Positions 16,483 to 24,815 of a stretch of 37,414 nucleotides of DNA are shown piece by piece (position 1 is the stretch's first letter; each line of letters opens with the position of its first letter). The stretch is from CAIYRG01 sp964494505 (lineage in GTDB: Bacteria; Pseudomonadota; Alphaproteobacteria; Micropepsales; Micropepsaceae): contig CAZBRO010000040.1 of the NCBI GenBank assembly GCA_964494505.1, positions 1 through 37,414 on the forward strand, given 5' to 3'. The translations under genes were made by a program, and so were the position numbers. The notes beneath the pieces were generated by a model. The model was not told the origin of the DNA. It was given only the letters and a program-made list of their open reading frames with translations, and searched no databases.

Positions 16483-18267
16483 TCATCCGAGCTGTTCGAA
16501 CAGCCAGGCGCATTCGACAGCCTCACCCCGCCATTCGCAATGAACCACGATCTGCTCGGCGCGCCTGGGAGATCCGCCGCCGAAATAGACGCTTTCCTCG
16601 AGCGCGAGCGGTATGCCGCCAGAGCGGAAGCGCCAGCCTTCGCCATTGGGCAGTTTCAGGACCACCGAGCCCCCATCCTGGCTCAGCGACACGCGGACAT
16701 CGGGATGGATATGGAAGCGGATGGCGAAAGGAATTCTTGGCGGCTTGCGGCCGCTTCGTTGCGGGCCTTCAGGAAACAGCCGGTCGGCGCCGGTGAGCGA
16801 GGAGCCACGCGGAGAAAGCATCAGCCGGCGCTCATGCAAGATGCCGAAGGGCGCGAGATAACCGTCATGATTGGCGACCGCCGCGATGCCTTCGCGGCCC
16901 TCGGTCCGTCCGGTTTGGACACGGACCGGCCCCTCGATCAGGCGCGGGCCCAAGAGCCGCCCATAGCGGCCGCCGAGAATCGCGGCCGATGAGGTTTCCC
17001 CGATTGTCAGTGTCGAATGCGCGGCCGTACCGCGAAGCGCGCTCGCCCAAAGGCCGGATTCGCCTGCCGCGAATCCGCAATTCACAATCAGGCGGTGCGC
17101 ACCGGAACTCATCTCGAAAGCGAGGCATCCCGCGTGCGCGGCGGTGGAAAGGACGCCCGCCGGCGGCGGTGCGACATCGAACAGCACGAGCGCTCGTCCC
17201 GCCGCGAGCCGCTGATAGCCGCTATAGGGCGCATGCCCCAAAGGGCGGCCGAGCGTTTCGTCGCGTTCGAGCAGCGTCTTCAGCGCCTGCGCGTCGCCCT
17301 CGCCGCCGCCATGGAACATGCAAAGCGCGCCATCGCCCATGCGGAAGAAACGCAGCATCGGCGCCATGCGGTCGAGCGCGCCCCGCAAGGGCCGGCTCAC
17401 GCCGGCATGCGCGAAATCGAGCCCCTGCTGAACCATGGCGAGCACACGATAGGCTTCGAGCAGCGTTTCCGGCGCGCGCGCGACATGCCCCCCATCGGGA
17501 AGTATCTGCCGCCCGATCTCGGAGGCGAGACGCTTCAGGCCGCTCGACACATGGCGCGGCTCCCCGAGGCAGGTGCCCGCCAGCACAAGGGCCGAAGCCG
17601 CCTTCAGCTTCGGCAACCCATCGGGCGCCTCCTCGAAGCTGCGCGACAGCACAATCGCCTGATTGCGCAGCGAAACGAACAGGCGCGAGCGCCAGACGAG
17701 ATCGGAATTGAGCAGAAAGAATCGCCCATGGGCGAAGAGATTGAGGAAGCGCTCGGCGATGGTCTCCGGCCGCCAGGCAATTGGGTCATAGCGCCCATGG
17801 CGGTTCAGCCAATGCTGGGTCAGCCGCATTGCGAACAAGCGGGCCGGTTCGCCGGCGCCGTCCAGATCCCGCAGCCATTCGAAGCCGTGCAGGGCCGCCG
17901 CAAAGGCGTCCCCCGGCAACGCGGCGTCGAAAATCGAGCCTTCGCGGATGTCGAGCCTCTGCCCGCCCAGGCGGAAGCGGCCGCGCATCAGCGCATCGGC
18001 CTGTTCCAGCCGGCGGGCGCGCGGATCGTCGGGATGAAAGAGAATGCGGTCCGGAACCGGCCCGCGGAAGCTTTGCCGGTAGAGCCAGCCGGCGCGGAAG
18101 CGATGAACCACCGTCAGCCAGGCCTTGCGCAGTCTCGCGCGCAAGGCTTCGGGCCAAAGTCCCCATCCCGACGGCGCGCGCTCGCGCGCAAGGCGCGGGC
18201 TCGAAAGCGGAGCGCCTTCCGCTGGCGGGGCCGGCCTAGGAGCGGAGGCGAGCGATGTTGCCGGCAT
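16483..18267 (-). CDS. heparinase II/III-family protein
   Basis: A 594-residue protein with the two-part layout of the family: an alpha-helical toroid (about residues 60-330, with FEWLRDLDGAG, LTQHWLNRHG and ERFLNLFAHGRFFLL) and a C-terminal beta-sandwich domain (CLAFEMSSGAHRLIVNCGF, TAAHSTLTIGETSSA, HDGYLAPFGILHERRL). The HDGY and AHSTL segments are typical of the C-terminal domain in alphaproteobacterial members. Family enzymes cleave acidic polysaccharides by elimination; the natural substrate here is unknown. The ATG at 18267 overlaps the end of rpe by 32 bp; upstream starts to 18333 are possible but overlap more. It is likely co-transcribed with rpe and the MscS gene. Confidence 0.85.
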   Translation of the reverse strand: MPATSLASAPRPAPPAEGAPLSSPRLARERAPSGWGLWPEALRARLRKAWLTVVHRFRAGWLYRQSFRGPVPDRILFHPDDPRARRLEQADALMRGRFRLGGQRLDIREGSIFDAALPGDAFAAALHGFEWLRDLDGAGEPARLFAMRLTQHWLNRHGRYDPIAWRPETIAERFLNLFAHGRFFLLNSDLVWRSRLFVSLRNQAIVLSRSFEEAPDGLPKLKAASALVLAGTCLGEPRHVSSGLKRLASEIGRQILPDGGHVARAPETLLEAYRVLAMVQQGLDFAHAGVSRPLRGALDRMAPMLRFFRMGDGALCMFHGGGEGDAQALKTLLERDETLGRPLGHAPYSGYQRLAAGRALVLFDVAPPPAGVLSTAAHAGCLAFEMSSGAHRLIVNCGFAAGESGLWASALRGTAAHSTLTIGETSSAAILGGRYGRLLGPRLIEGPVRVQTGRTEGREGIAAVANHDGYLAPFGILHERRLMLSPRGSSLTGADRLFPEGPQRSGRKPPRIPFAIRFHIHPDVRVSLSQDGGSVVLKLPNGEGWRFRSGGIPLALEESVYFGGGSPRRAEQIVVHCEWRGEAVECAWLFEQLG

Positions 18268-18907
18268 AATCGGGGGGACCCTTGCCGTCTGGATTGTTGA
18301 ACACCGCGTTGCCCGCGACCAGCACATCGGCACCGGCCTCTATGGCCTGTCTTGCCGTTTCAGGATTAATCCCGCCGTCCACCTCCAGCATGATGTCGCG
18401 CTTGGACGCATCGATGAGGGCGCGCACGGCCGCAATCTTTTTCACCTGGCTTTCGATGAATTTCTGGCCGCCGAAACCGGGATTGACCGTCATGACGAGA
18501 ATGAGATCGAGGAGATCGAACACGGGATCGAGCACGTCGATGGATGTGCCCGGATTGAGCACATAGCCCGCCTTCTTCCCGAGCCTGCGGATCTCCTGCA
18601 GCGTGCGGTGCGGATGAGGCCCCGCTTCGGGATGGAAGCTGATGATGTCGGCGCCGTATTCCGCGAACTTGGCGATATACGGATCGGCGGGGGAGATCAT
18701 CAGATGGCAATCGAAGGGCTTCGACGAATATTTCCGGATCGCCTTCACGACATCCGGGCCGATGGTGAGGTTGGGAACGAAATGCCCGTCCATCACGTCG
18801 ATATGGATGATGTCGCCGCCGGCGGCGTCCACCGCCCTCACCTCTTCGCCGAGCCGCGCGAAATCCGCGGACAGGATGGAGGGTGCAATGCGGACAGGTC
18901 TTGCCAT
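18236..18907 (-). CDS. rpe: ribulose-phosphate 3-epimerase
   Basis: A 223-residue TIM-barrel enzyme that interconverts ribulose 5-phosphate and xylulose 5-phosphate in the pentose-phosphate pathway. Signatures are complete: IAPSILSADFARLGEE at the start, IHIDVMDGHFVPN with the catalytic Asp and metal-binding His, DCHLMI, VMTVNPGFGGQKFI, and LEVDGGINPETA with the second catalytic Asp. Length is standard. It heads the minus-strand block rpe-heparinase-MscS, with the next gene overlapping its end. Confidence 0.97.
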   Translation of the reverse strand: MARPVRIAPSILSADFARLGEEVRAVDAAGGDIIHIDVMDGHFVPNLTIGPDVVKAIRKYSSKPFDCHLMISPADPYIAKFAEYGADIISFHPEAGPHPHRTLQEIRRLGKKAGYVLNPGTSIDVLDPVFDLLDLILVMTVNPGFGGQKFIESQVKKIAAVRALIDASKRDIMLEVDGGINPETARQAIEAGADVLVAGNAVFNNPDGKGPPDYAGNIARLRS

Positions 18908-19046
18908 TGGGAGAAACTATGTGCGCGATTCGCGTTCATGCGACAAGGCGAAACGCGCCCCGTTTGCCTCAAACCGGCGCTACTCACGCAATAGGCTCGG
19001 GCCTAAGCTCGTCCGTGTTGCAAATTTTCGCTTCCAAGGATGCGCG

Positions 19047-19754
19047 ATGCGCGTTTCGCATAAAGGGGCATTGTCAGGGTCCGAAGGCCGCTTCATCGCG
19101 GGCTTGGCAGCAATCGCGATTCCCCTGTTCGTGTTCGGCGCCATCGCGCAGGACGTGGTGGAAGGGGAGCCCTTTGCCTTCGACAAGGCCGCATTGCTCG
19201 GCTTGCGCCAGCCGGGGAACCCGAGCGTGCCCATTGGCCCACGCTGGCTCCCGGAAGCCGCCCGCGACGTGACCAGCCTCGGCAGCATGACAGTGCTTGG
19301 CATCGTCCTGTTCGGCGTCGCCGGTTATTTATTGTTGGAGCGGCGCCGGGCGGCCGCAAGCTGGATTTTGGCTGCGGTGGGGGGCGGCGTATTGCTGGAG
19401 AACGGGCTGAAGCTCCTGTTCCTGCGGCCGCGGCCCGAGATCGTCCCGGCCGCAGTGCAGGTCTTCAGTGCGAGCTTTCCGAGCGGCCATGCCACGATGT
19501 CGGCGATCGCCTATCTGACGCTCGGGGTATTGCTGGCGCGGACGCAGGAAACGTTCGGCGTGCGGCTCTATGTGATGGCGCTTGCGATCCTGCTGACATT
19601 CGCGGTCGGCGTCAGCCGCATCTATCTTGGCGTGCATTATCCGAGCGATGTGCTGGCAGGCTGGTGCATCGGAGCGGCATGGGCTGCGCTGTGCTGGGCG
19701 GCAGCAATTTGGCTGCAGGGCCGCGGGCGTGGCGAAGCGTTGCGTCCGCATTGA
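19047..19754 (+). CDS. PAP2-family membrane phosphatase
   Basis: A 235-residue membrane protein with the three acid-phosphatase motifs of PAP2 enzymes: K-x6-R-P as KLLFLRPRP near residue 130, PSGH near 150, and SRIYLGVHYPSD near 195. At least five hydrophobic helices are visible. Family members dephosphorylate phosphatidate, undecaprenyl pyrophosphate or related lipids. The ATG at 19047 is preceded by AAGGA with 6 bases spacing. Only 3 bases separate its stop from the lipid-kinase start, so a lipid-phosphate role is favoured. The exact substrate is not fixed by sequence. Confidence 0.88.
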   Translation: MRVSHKGALSGSEGRFIAGLAAIAIPLFVFGAIAQDVVEGEPFAFDKAALLGLRQPGNPSVPIGPRWLPEAARDVTSLGSMTVLGIVLFGVAGYLLLERRRAAASWILAAVGGGVLLENGLKLLFLRPRPEIVPAAVQVFSASFPSGHATMSAIAYLTLGVLLARTQETFGVRLYVMALAILLTFAVGVSRIYLGVHYPSDVLAGWCIGAAWAALCWAAAIWLQGRGRGEALRPH

Positions 19755-19757
19755 GGC

Positions 19758-20693
19758 ATGTCCGGCACACCACCCCTGAAGATCGGCGTGCTCATGAACG
19801 AGCATGCGGGCGCCGTGGAGGCGCAAGGGACCGATGCGATAGAGCAAACGGTCTTCAACGCCTTTACGGCCGCGCAATTCCAGCCGCTTATGTGGACAGT
19901 TTCGGGCTCAGAATTGCGAGCGGCCGCCGAAAAGGCGCTTGCCGAGCTGCGTGCGGGCAGGCTTGATCTCATCGCGGTCGTGGGCGGCGACGGAAGCATC
20001 CGGGCGGTGGCGAGCGTGTTCGCCGGAACCGGCATCCCGCTCGGAATCGTGCCGATGGGCACGCTCAATCATTTCGCGCGCGATCTGAAGATTCCGCTCG
20101 ATATGGCCGAGGCCGTGGCGCTCATCGCATCGGGGAGCGTTCGCGACGTCGATATCGGAGCGGCGAACGGCACGGTCTTCATCAACAATTCCTCGCTCGG
20201 GTTCTATCCCCATCTGGTCCGCGCCCGCGAAAGATGGAGGAAACGGCGGCACCTGCCGAAATGGCTGGCGATGCTGGCCGCCGCGATTCCATTGCTGAAG
20301 CATCTGCCGCTGTTCCGTTTTCGCGTCCGCATGGAAGGAGCGAGCGAAACCTGCCGGAGCCCAATCGTGCTGGTCGGCAACAACGAATATCAAATCGCTT
20401 TGCCGGGGCTGGGCCGGCGCATGCGGCTGGATGGAGCGGAACTGGCCGTCTATATCGCCAAAGCCCAGACCCTGGCCGGCCTGATCGGGCTCGGCTTGCG
20501 AGCGGCCTTCAGGCGCTTCCGCCCCGAGCGCGATCTGATGGTGCTGAAAGGAAAGACCGCGGACATCCATACCCGAAAGCGCCGCCTGCTGGCGGCCTTC
20601 GACGGAGAGGTGGAACTGCTGCACCCGCCACTCCATTACGAGATCAGGCCCAAGGCGCTTCGCGTTTTCGCTTCCGAAGGCCATATCCCGTGA
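19758..20693 (+). CDS. diacylglycerol-kinase-fold lipid kinase
   Basis: A 311-residue protein of the DAGK catalytic family (YegS/BmrU-like). It shows the nucleotide-binding VVGGDGSIRAVASVF near residues 75-90, IPLGIVPMGTLNHFARDL near 95-112, and the FINNSSLGFYPHLV segment of the second domain. Such enzymes phosphorylate diacylglycerol, sphingosine-like or other lipid alcohols with ATP. It follows the PAP2 phosphatase by 3 bp and precedes the metallophosphoesterase by 4 bp, a clear operon of lipid- and phosphate-active enzymes. Confidence 0.9.
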   Translation: MSGTPPLKIGVLMNEHAGAVEAQGTDAIEQTVFNAFTAAQFQPLMWTVSGSELRAAAEKALAELRAGRLDLIAVVGGDGSIRAVASVFAGTGIPLGIVPMGTLNHFARDLKIPLDMAEAVALIASGSVRDVDIGAANGTVFINNSSLGFYPHLVRARERWRKRRHLPKWLAMLAAAIPLLKHLPLFRFRVRMEGASETCRSPIVLVGNNEYQIALPGLGRRMRLDGAELAVYIAKAQTLAGLIGLGLRAAFRRFRPERDLMVLKGKTADIHTRKRRLLAAFDGEVELLHPPLHYEIRPKALRVFASEGHIP

Positions 20694-20697
20694 TGCC

Positions 20698-21510
20698 ATG
20701 CGCACAATAGCCCAGATTTCGGATTTGCATTTCGGCCACCACGATTCCCGCAAAGCGGACGATCTGGTCGAGAGTTTGCACGCGGCGAGCCCCGATCTGG
20801 TGATCGCCAGCGGCGATTTCACCCAGCGCGCGCGGCAGGCGGAATTTGCCGAAGCGTGCCGGTTCCTGGACCGGCTGCCCCAGCCGAAGCTCGTCGTGCC
20901 GGGCAATCACGATCTGCCGCTGTTCAATCTGCTGCGCCGATTCAGGCGGCCGTTGAAGCATTATCACCGCTATATCGCACCGCATGGGCCGGAGGACGAT
21001 TTCTTCGGCGATGCGGAAATCGCGGTGCTGGGCTTGAGCACGCCGCGACGGCTGCTGCGCAAGGGCGGGCGTGTGTCGTTCGAGCAGGTCGACCACATAA
21101 TGCGGGTATTCCGGGCGGTGCCGCAGGGAGTGTTCAAAGCGGTCGTCACGCATCATCCGCTTGGCTCTCCGGAGGTCGAGGGGAAAGTCACGCTTGCCGG
21201 ACGGTCGGGCCGCGCGCTGAAGGCGTTGGCCGAGGTGGACGTGCATTTGCTGCTGTCCGGACACGGCCACCGGCCGATGAGCGGGTCGGTGCGCATCGAG
21301 ACGGACCCGGAGCGCTCCGTGCTGGTGCTGCATGCGGGCACGGCGATTTCCACCCGCACGCGCGGCGGCTACGACAACAGCTACAATCTGGTGCGCGTCG
21401 ATGGGGACGCGGTTTCGATCCGCGTCATGGCGTGGTCGGAAGCGGGATTCCGTGCCGGCGAAACCAGCGACTACCGCGTGGAACACGGAAGGTGGCGGAA
21501 GATTCGATGA
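20698..21510 (+). CDS. calcineurin-like metallophosphoesterase
   Basis: A 270-residue enzyme with the full set of di-metal motifs: ISDLHFGHH near residues 7-15, ASGDFTQRA near 37-45, VPGNHDLP near 66-73, VVTHHPLG near 148-155, and LSGHGHRP near 184-191. It resembles the cAMP-phosphodiesterase/Icc-like branch. The substrate could be a nucleotide, phosphodiester or lipid. The start is 4 bp after the lipid-kinase stop, indicating co-transcription. Confidence 0.9.
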   Translation: MRTIAQISDLHFGHHDSRKADDLVESLHAASPDLVIASGDFTQRARQAEFAEACRFLDRLPQPKLVVPGNHDLPLFNLLRRFRRPLKHYHRYIAPHGPEDDFFGDAEIAVLGLSTPRRLLRKGGRVSFEQVDHIMRVFRAVPQGVFKAVVTHHPLGSPEVEGKVTLAGRSGRALKALAEVDVHLLLSGHGHRPMSGSVRIETDPERSVLVLHAGTAISTRTRGGYDNSYNLVRVDGDAVSIRVMAWSEAGFRAGETSDYRVEHGRWRKIR

Positions 21511-21556
21511 TTCCCCGAGCGTGCAAATTCTTCAGGGAAGCTGCTATCTTTGGCCC

Positions 21557-21784
21557 ATGAGCAAACTGCTGGAAGAAGCGATCGAGAAGGTGAAGGCCCT
21601 CCCTGAGCCGGATCAGGAGATTGCCGCGGAGTTCCTCCTCGGTTTCGCCGATCCCGAGCGGAACCGCTTCCACCTGTCCTCCGCCCAGCTCCATGAAGTC
21701 GAGCTGGCAAAAGAGGAGGCCCGCGAGGGCAAATTCGCTACGGACGCAGAGATGGAAACCCTGTGGCAGCGCTTCGGCCGATAG
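21557..21784 (+). CDS. small antitoxin-like protein of a type II pair
   Basis: A 75-residue acidic protein: a helical N-terminus (LLEEAIEKVKALPEPDQEIA), a middle FHLSSAQLHEVELAKEEARE, and a C-terminal FATDAEMETLWQRFG. The last part resembles the toxin-wrapping tail of RelB/ParD-type antitoxins. It overlaps the downstream RelE/ParE-type toxin gene by 22 bp in a different frame. No Shine-Dalgarno sequence precedes the ATG; TATCTT at 21545-21550 leaves 6 bases to it, possibly giving a leaderless mRNA. Assignment depends mainly on the neighbour. Confidence 0.7.
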   Translation: MSKLLEEAIEKVKALPEPDQEIAAEFLLGFADPERNRFHLSSAQLHEVELAKEEAREGKFATDAEMETLWQRFGR

Positions 21785-22065
21785 CGCTCCGCTTTACGCT
21801 ACGCGCCCAGAAACAGCTTCAAGCCATTCAGGGTTACATCCACGAGCGCAATCCCAGCGCCGCGCGCAGCATTGGCCAGCGAATCAAGCGCGCCACGGAG
21901 ATGCTGCGTTATTTCCCGCTTGCCGACCGCCAGGGAACTTCACCGGGGACAAGGGAATGGGTCGTTACCGGGCTACCTTACATTATCGTCTACGAGCTAT
22001 CCGAGGATAACGCGGTTGTCGTTCTCGGCGTCTTCCATGGTGCGCAGGAGAAGCGCGGCGTCTGA
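21763..22065 (+). CDS. ParE/RelE-type toxin
   Basis: A 100-residue protein with the family layout: LRFTLRAQKQLQAIQGYIHE, NPSAARSIGQRIKRATEML, FPLADRQGTSPGTREWVVTG and LPYIIVYELSEDNAVVVLGVFHGAQEKR. The LPYIIVYEL and VFHGAQ segments are typical of the ParE branch. The start is the GTG at 21763, inside the end of the antitoxin gene, so translation is probably coupled. Targets in the family are gyrase (ParE) or ribosome-bound mRNA (RelE); the target here is not known. Confidence 0.85.
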   Translation: MAALRPIALRFTLRAQKQLQAIQGYIHERNPSAARSIGQRIKRATEMLRYFPLADRQGTSPGTREWVVTGLPYIIVYELSEDNAVVVLGVFHGAQEKRGV

Positions 22066-22097
22066 GCGAAAACCGCGAAATCGCGGCATCGGCGCGG

Positions 22098-22125
22098 TTG
22101 ACACGCCCCCCTTCGTTCCTACACT
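22098..22125 (+). promoter_or_regulatory. sdhCDA promoter
   Basis: TTGACA at 22098-22103 (perfect -35) and TACACT at 22120-22125 are separated by 16 bp. Transcription would start near 22132, leaving a leader of about 37 bases before sdhC. This is the strongest promoter-like sequence in the window. Confidence 0.7.
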
Positions 22126-22151
22126 CCGGCGCACACGAAATTCGACCTTTG

Positions 22152-22163
22152 TTCCTTAAGGAA
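22152..22163. promoter_or_regulatory. palindrome covering the sdhC ribosome-binding site
   Basis: TTCCTTAAGGAA is a perfect 12-bp palindrome, and its right half contains the AAGGAA Shine-Dalgarno sequence, 5 bases before the sdhC ATG at 22169. It may be a protein site downstream of the promoter or a weak hairpin masking the ribosome site. The function is inferred. Confidence 0.5.
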
Positions 22164-22168
22164 AATCG

Positions 22169-22603
22169 ATGGCCGATGCCCCCAAAAGCCCAGGGCCCAG
22201 CGGAAGGCGCTCTGGGCGGCCACTCTCGCCTCATCTGCAGATCTACCGCTGGCCGATCACCATGGCCGCCTCCATCACCCATCGCGCAACCGGCATGGCG
22301 CTCGCCACCGGCACGCTGTTTCTCGCCTGGTGGCTGATGGCGGCGGCCTCAGGCCCGGACGCCTATGCCCTGTTCGCGCGGGCGGCTGCGAACCCGATCG
22401 GCGAAGTCATCATATTCGGCTTCCTGTGGGCGCTGTCGTTCCATCTCTTGAACGGCGTCCGCCACCTCGCCTGGGACACGGGCTACGGCTTCAAGGTCAA
22501 AACCGCGAAACTGACCGCCGCCCTGGTCTATGCCGGGTCGGTGGTGCTGGCGGCCGCAGCCTTTATCCTGGGGCTGATGGTCCGGGGAGGGCTCGGCACA
22601 TGA
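22169..22603 (+). CDS. sdhC: succinate dehydrogenase cytochrome b556 subunit
   Basis: A 144-residue membrane anchor of complex II with three transmembrane helices. The signature PLSPHLQIYRWPITMAASIT is followed by HRATG near residues 38-42, which forms part of the quinone site. The segment FHLLNGVRHLAWD carries His92, in the position of the heme b axial ligand of the family. The ATG at 22169 follows AAGGAA. Its stop overlaps the sdhD start by 4 bases (ATGA at 22600). Confidence 0.96.
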   Translation: MADAPKSPGPSGRRSGRPLSPHLQIYRWPITMAASITHRATGMALATGTLFLAWWLMAAASGPDAYALFARAAANPIGEVIIFGFLWALSFHLLNGVRHLAWDTGYGFKVKTAKLTAALVYAGSVVLAAAAFILGLMVRGGLGT

Positions 22604-22989
22604 CGACGCGCCTCCGCACGCCGCTCGGGAAGATCGAGGGGCTGGGCTCGGCCAAGTCCGGCACCCAGCATTTCTGGCGTCAGCGGGTCACCGCGGTCGC
22701 CCTTGTCCCGCTCGCGATCTGGTTCGTGGCCTCCGCGCTGGCTTATGTCGGCGCCGAACAGGGCGCGGTCGCGACATATTTCTCCGAGCCGGTGAATGCC
22801 GTTCCGATGCTGCTTTTCATCCTGGCGGCGACCTACCATATGTCGCTGGGCGTGCAGACCATCATCGAGGACTACGTCCACAAAGAAGGCCAGAAGATCG
22901 CGGCTCTGATTCTCAACCAATTCGTTTGCTGGGCGGTGGGCGCGGCATCGGCTTTCGCGCTGGTCAAGATGGCGCTCGCAGGACATTGA
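22600..22989 (+). CDS. sdhD: succinate dehydrogenase hydrophobic membrane anchor subunit
   Basis: A 129-residue membrane protein with three helices. The segment TYHMSLGVQTIIEDYVHKEG carries His80, at the family position of the second heme b ligand, and Asp91-Tyr92, at the quinone-site pair. The N-terminal GLGSAKSGTQHFWRQRVTAV motif is typical of alphaproteobacterial SdhD. The ATG at 22600 overlaps the sdhC stop; an upstream extension of the frame to 22330 lies within sdhC and is not used. sdhA follows after 1 base. Confidence 0.95.
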   Translation: MTTRLRTPLGKIEGLGSAKSGTQHFWRQRVTAVALVPLAIWFVASALAYVGAEQGAVATYFSEPVNAVPMLLFILAATYHMSLGVQTIIEDYVHKEGQKIAALILNQFVCWAVGAASAFALVKMALAGH

Positions 22990-22990
22990 C

Positions 22991-24778
22991 ATGAACGCTT
23001 ACCCCATCATCGATCATACCTTCGACATCGTCGTGGTAGGCGCGGGCGGCGCGGGCTTGCGCGCCACCCTCGAGGCCGCCAGGCTCGGGCTCAAGGTCGC
23101 CTGCATCACCAAGGTCTTCCCCACCCGCAGCCATACGGTCGCGGCCCAGGGCGGCATCTCTGCCGCGCTCGGCAATATGAGCGAGGACGACTGGCGCTGG
23201 CACATGTACGACACGGTCAAGGGCTCGGATTGGCTCGGCGACCAGGACGCCATCGAATATCTATGCCGCCACGCGCCCGAGGCCGTCTACGAACTCGAAC
23301 ATTACGGCGTGCCGTTTTCGCGCCTGGAGGATGGGCGGCTGTTCCAGCGCGCCTTCGGCGGTATGACGCTGAACTTCGGCAAGGGGCAGGCGCTTCGCAC
23401 CTGTGCCGCGGCCGACCGCACCGGCCATGCCATGCTGCACACGCTTTACGGCCAGTCGCTGAAATACGACGTGAACTTCTTCATTGAGTTCTTCGCGCTC
23501 GATCTCATCATGGAAGAAGGCGCCTGCCGCGGCGTGATGGCCTGGAAGCTCGACGACGGCACCATCCACCGCTTCCGCGCGCATCGCACGATCCTGGCGA
23601 CCGGCGGCTATGGCCGGGCCTATTTCTCCTGCACGTCGGCCCATACCTGCACCGGCGACGGCAACGCGATGGTGCTCCGGGCGGGTCTTCCGCTGCAGGA
23701 CATGGAGTTCGTCCAGTTCCATCCAACCGGCATCTATGGCGCGGGCGTGCTGATCACCGAAGGCTCGCGCGGCGAAGGCGGCTATCTCACCAATTCGGCC
23801 GGCGAGCGCTTCATGGAGCGCTATGCGCCCAACGCCAAGGACCTGGCCTCGCGCGATGTGGTGTCGCGCTCCATGACCATCGAGATCCGCGAAGGCCGCG
23901 GCGTGGGTCCGCTGAAGGACCACATTTACCTCAACCTGTCGCATCTCGATCCGAAGGTGATCCACGAGCGGCTTCCCGGCATCACCGATTCGGCGCGCAT
24001 CTTCGCGGGCGTCGACGTCACCAAGCAGCCGATTCCGGTGCTGCCGACGGTGCACTACAATATGGGCGGGATACCGACGAATTATTTCGGCGAAGTGCTG
24101 ACTCTCATGGACGGCAACCCCGACAGGATCGTGCCGAACCTGTTCGCCATCGGGGAGGCCGCCTGCGTCTCCGTACACGGAGCAAACCGGCTGGGCTCCA
24201 ATTCGCTGTGCGATCTCGTGGTGTTCGGCAAGGCGGCGGGGGCGCGCGCGGCCGAAGGAATCGCGAGCGGCGAGAACCACGCGGACCTCAGGAAGGACGC
24301 GGGCGAGGAGTCGCTCGCGCGCCTCGACCGCTTCCGCAACGCGAAGGGCAAGACGCCGACCGCGCAGCTTCGCGCCGGCATGCAGCGCGCGATGCAGGAG
24401 GATGCCGCCGTCTTCCGCACCGGCGAAACGCTCGAAAGCGGGCAGCGGCGCGTGCGTGACGTTTATCGCGCCATTCCCGAGATTGCGGTATCGGACCGCG
24501 GCATGATCTGGAACACCGATCTTTGCGAGACGCTGGAATTCGACAATCTGATCGCGCAGGCCATCGTCACCATCGACAGCGCCGTAGTGCGCACCGAATC
24601 GCGCGGCGCGCATGCGCGCGAGGATTATCCGGAACGCGACGACAAGAACTGGATGAAGCACACCCTCATCTGGTTCGACGGCAAGACGGCGGAGACCACC
24701 ATCGATTACCGCCCGGTGCACAATTACACGCTGTCGAACGACATCCAGTACATTCCGCCCAAGGCGCGGACATATTGA
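22991..24778 (+). CDS. sdhA: succinate dehydrogenase flavoprotein subunit
   Basis: A 595-residue flavoprotein that oxidises succinate to fumarate. The FAD-binding VVVGAGGAGLRATLEA is at residues 14-29, and the covalent-FAD histidine is His48 in TRSHTVAAQGG. Active-site segments include QFHPTGIYGAGVLITEGSRG, GEGGYLTNSAGERF and HGANRLGSNSLCDLV. The C-terminal domain ends with DYRPVHNYTLSNDIQYIPPK, as usual. Length matches the family. It is followed not by sdhB but by a low-GC HEPN gene on the other strand; the needed SdhB is presumably the one at 6833-7627. Confidence 0.98.
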   Translation: MNAYPIIDHTFDIVVVGAGGAGLRATLEAARLGLKVACITKVFPTRSHTVAAQGGISAALGNMSEDDWRWHMYDTVKGSDWLGDQDAIEYLCRHAPEAVYELEHYGVPFSRLEDGRLFQRAFGGMTLNFGKGQALRTCAAADRTGHAMLHTLYGQSLKYDVNFFIEFFALDLIMEEGACRGVMAWKLDDGTIHRFRAHRTILATGGYGRAYFSCTSAHTCTGDGNAMVLRAGLPLQDMEFVQFHPTGIYGAGVLITEGSRGEGGYLTNSAGERFMERYAPNAKDLASRDVVSRSMTIEIREGRGVGPLKDHIYLNLSHLDPKVIHERLPGITDSARIFAGVDVTKQPIPVLPTVHYNMGGIPTNYFGEVLTLMDGNPDRIVPNLFAIGEAACVSVHGANRLGSNSLCDLVVFGKAAGARAAEGIASGENHADLRKDAGEESLARLDRFRNAKGKTPTAQLRAGMQRAMQEDAAVFRTGETLESGQRRVRDVYRAIPEIAVSDRGMIWNTDLCETLEFDNLIAQAIVTIDSAVVRTESRGAHAREDYPERDDKNWMKHTLIWFDGKTAETTIDYRPVHNYTLSNDIQYIPPKARTY

Positions 24779-24815
24779 TTATGCGGGAACGACAAGATCA
24801 TTTCGCGAATTAACT

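Noticed and set aside
15375..16796. 473-residue plus-strand open frame opposite the MscS gene
   Set aside because: The minus-strand MscS motifs are clear; the plus-strand product is low-complexity and charged.
22073..22086. Hairpin after the ParE-like gene as terminator
   Set aside because: The CCGCGA/TCGCGG arms have almost no loop and no T-run follows; probably chance palindrome.
23261..24721. 486-residue open frame on the minus strand opposite sdhA
   Set aside because: It is a shadow of the GC-rich codons of sdhA, is rich in Arg, His and Gly, and has no family pattern.
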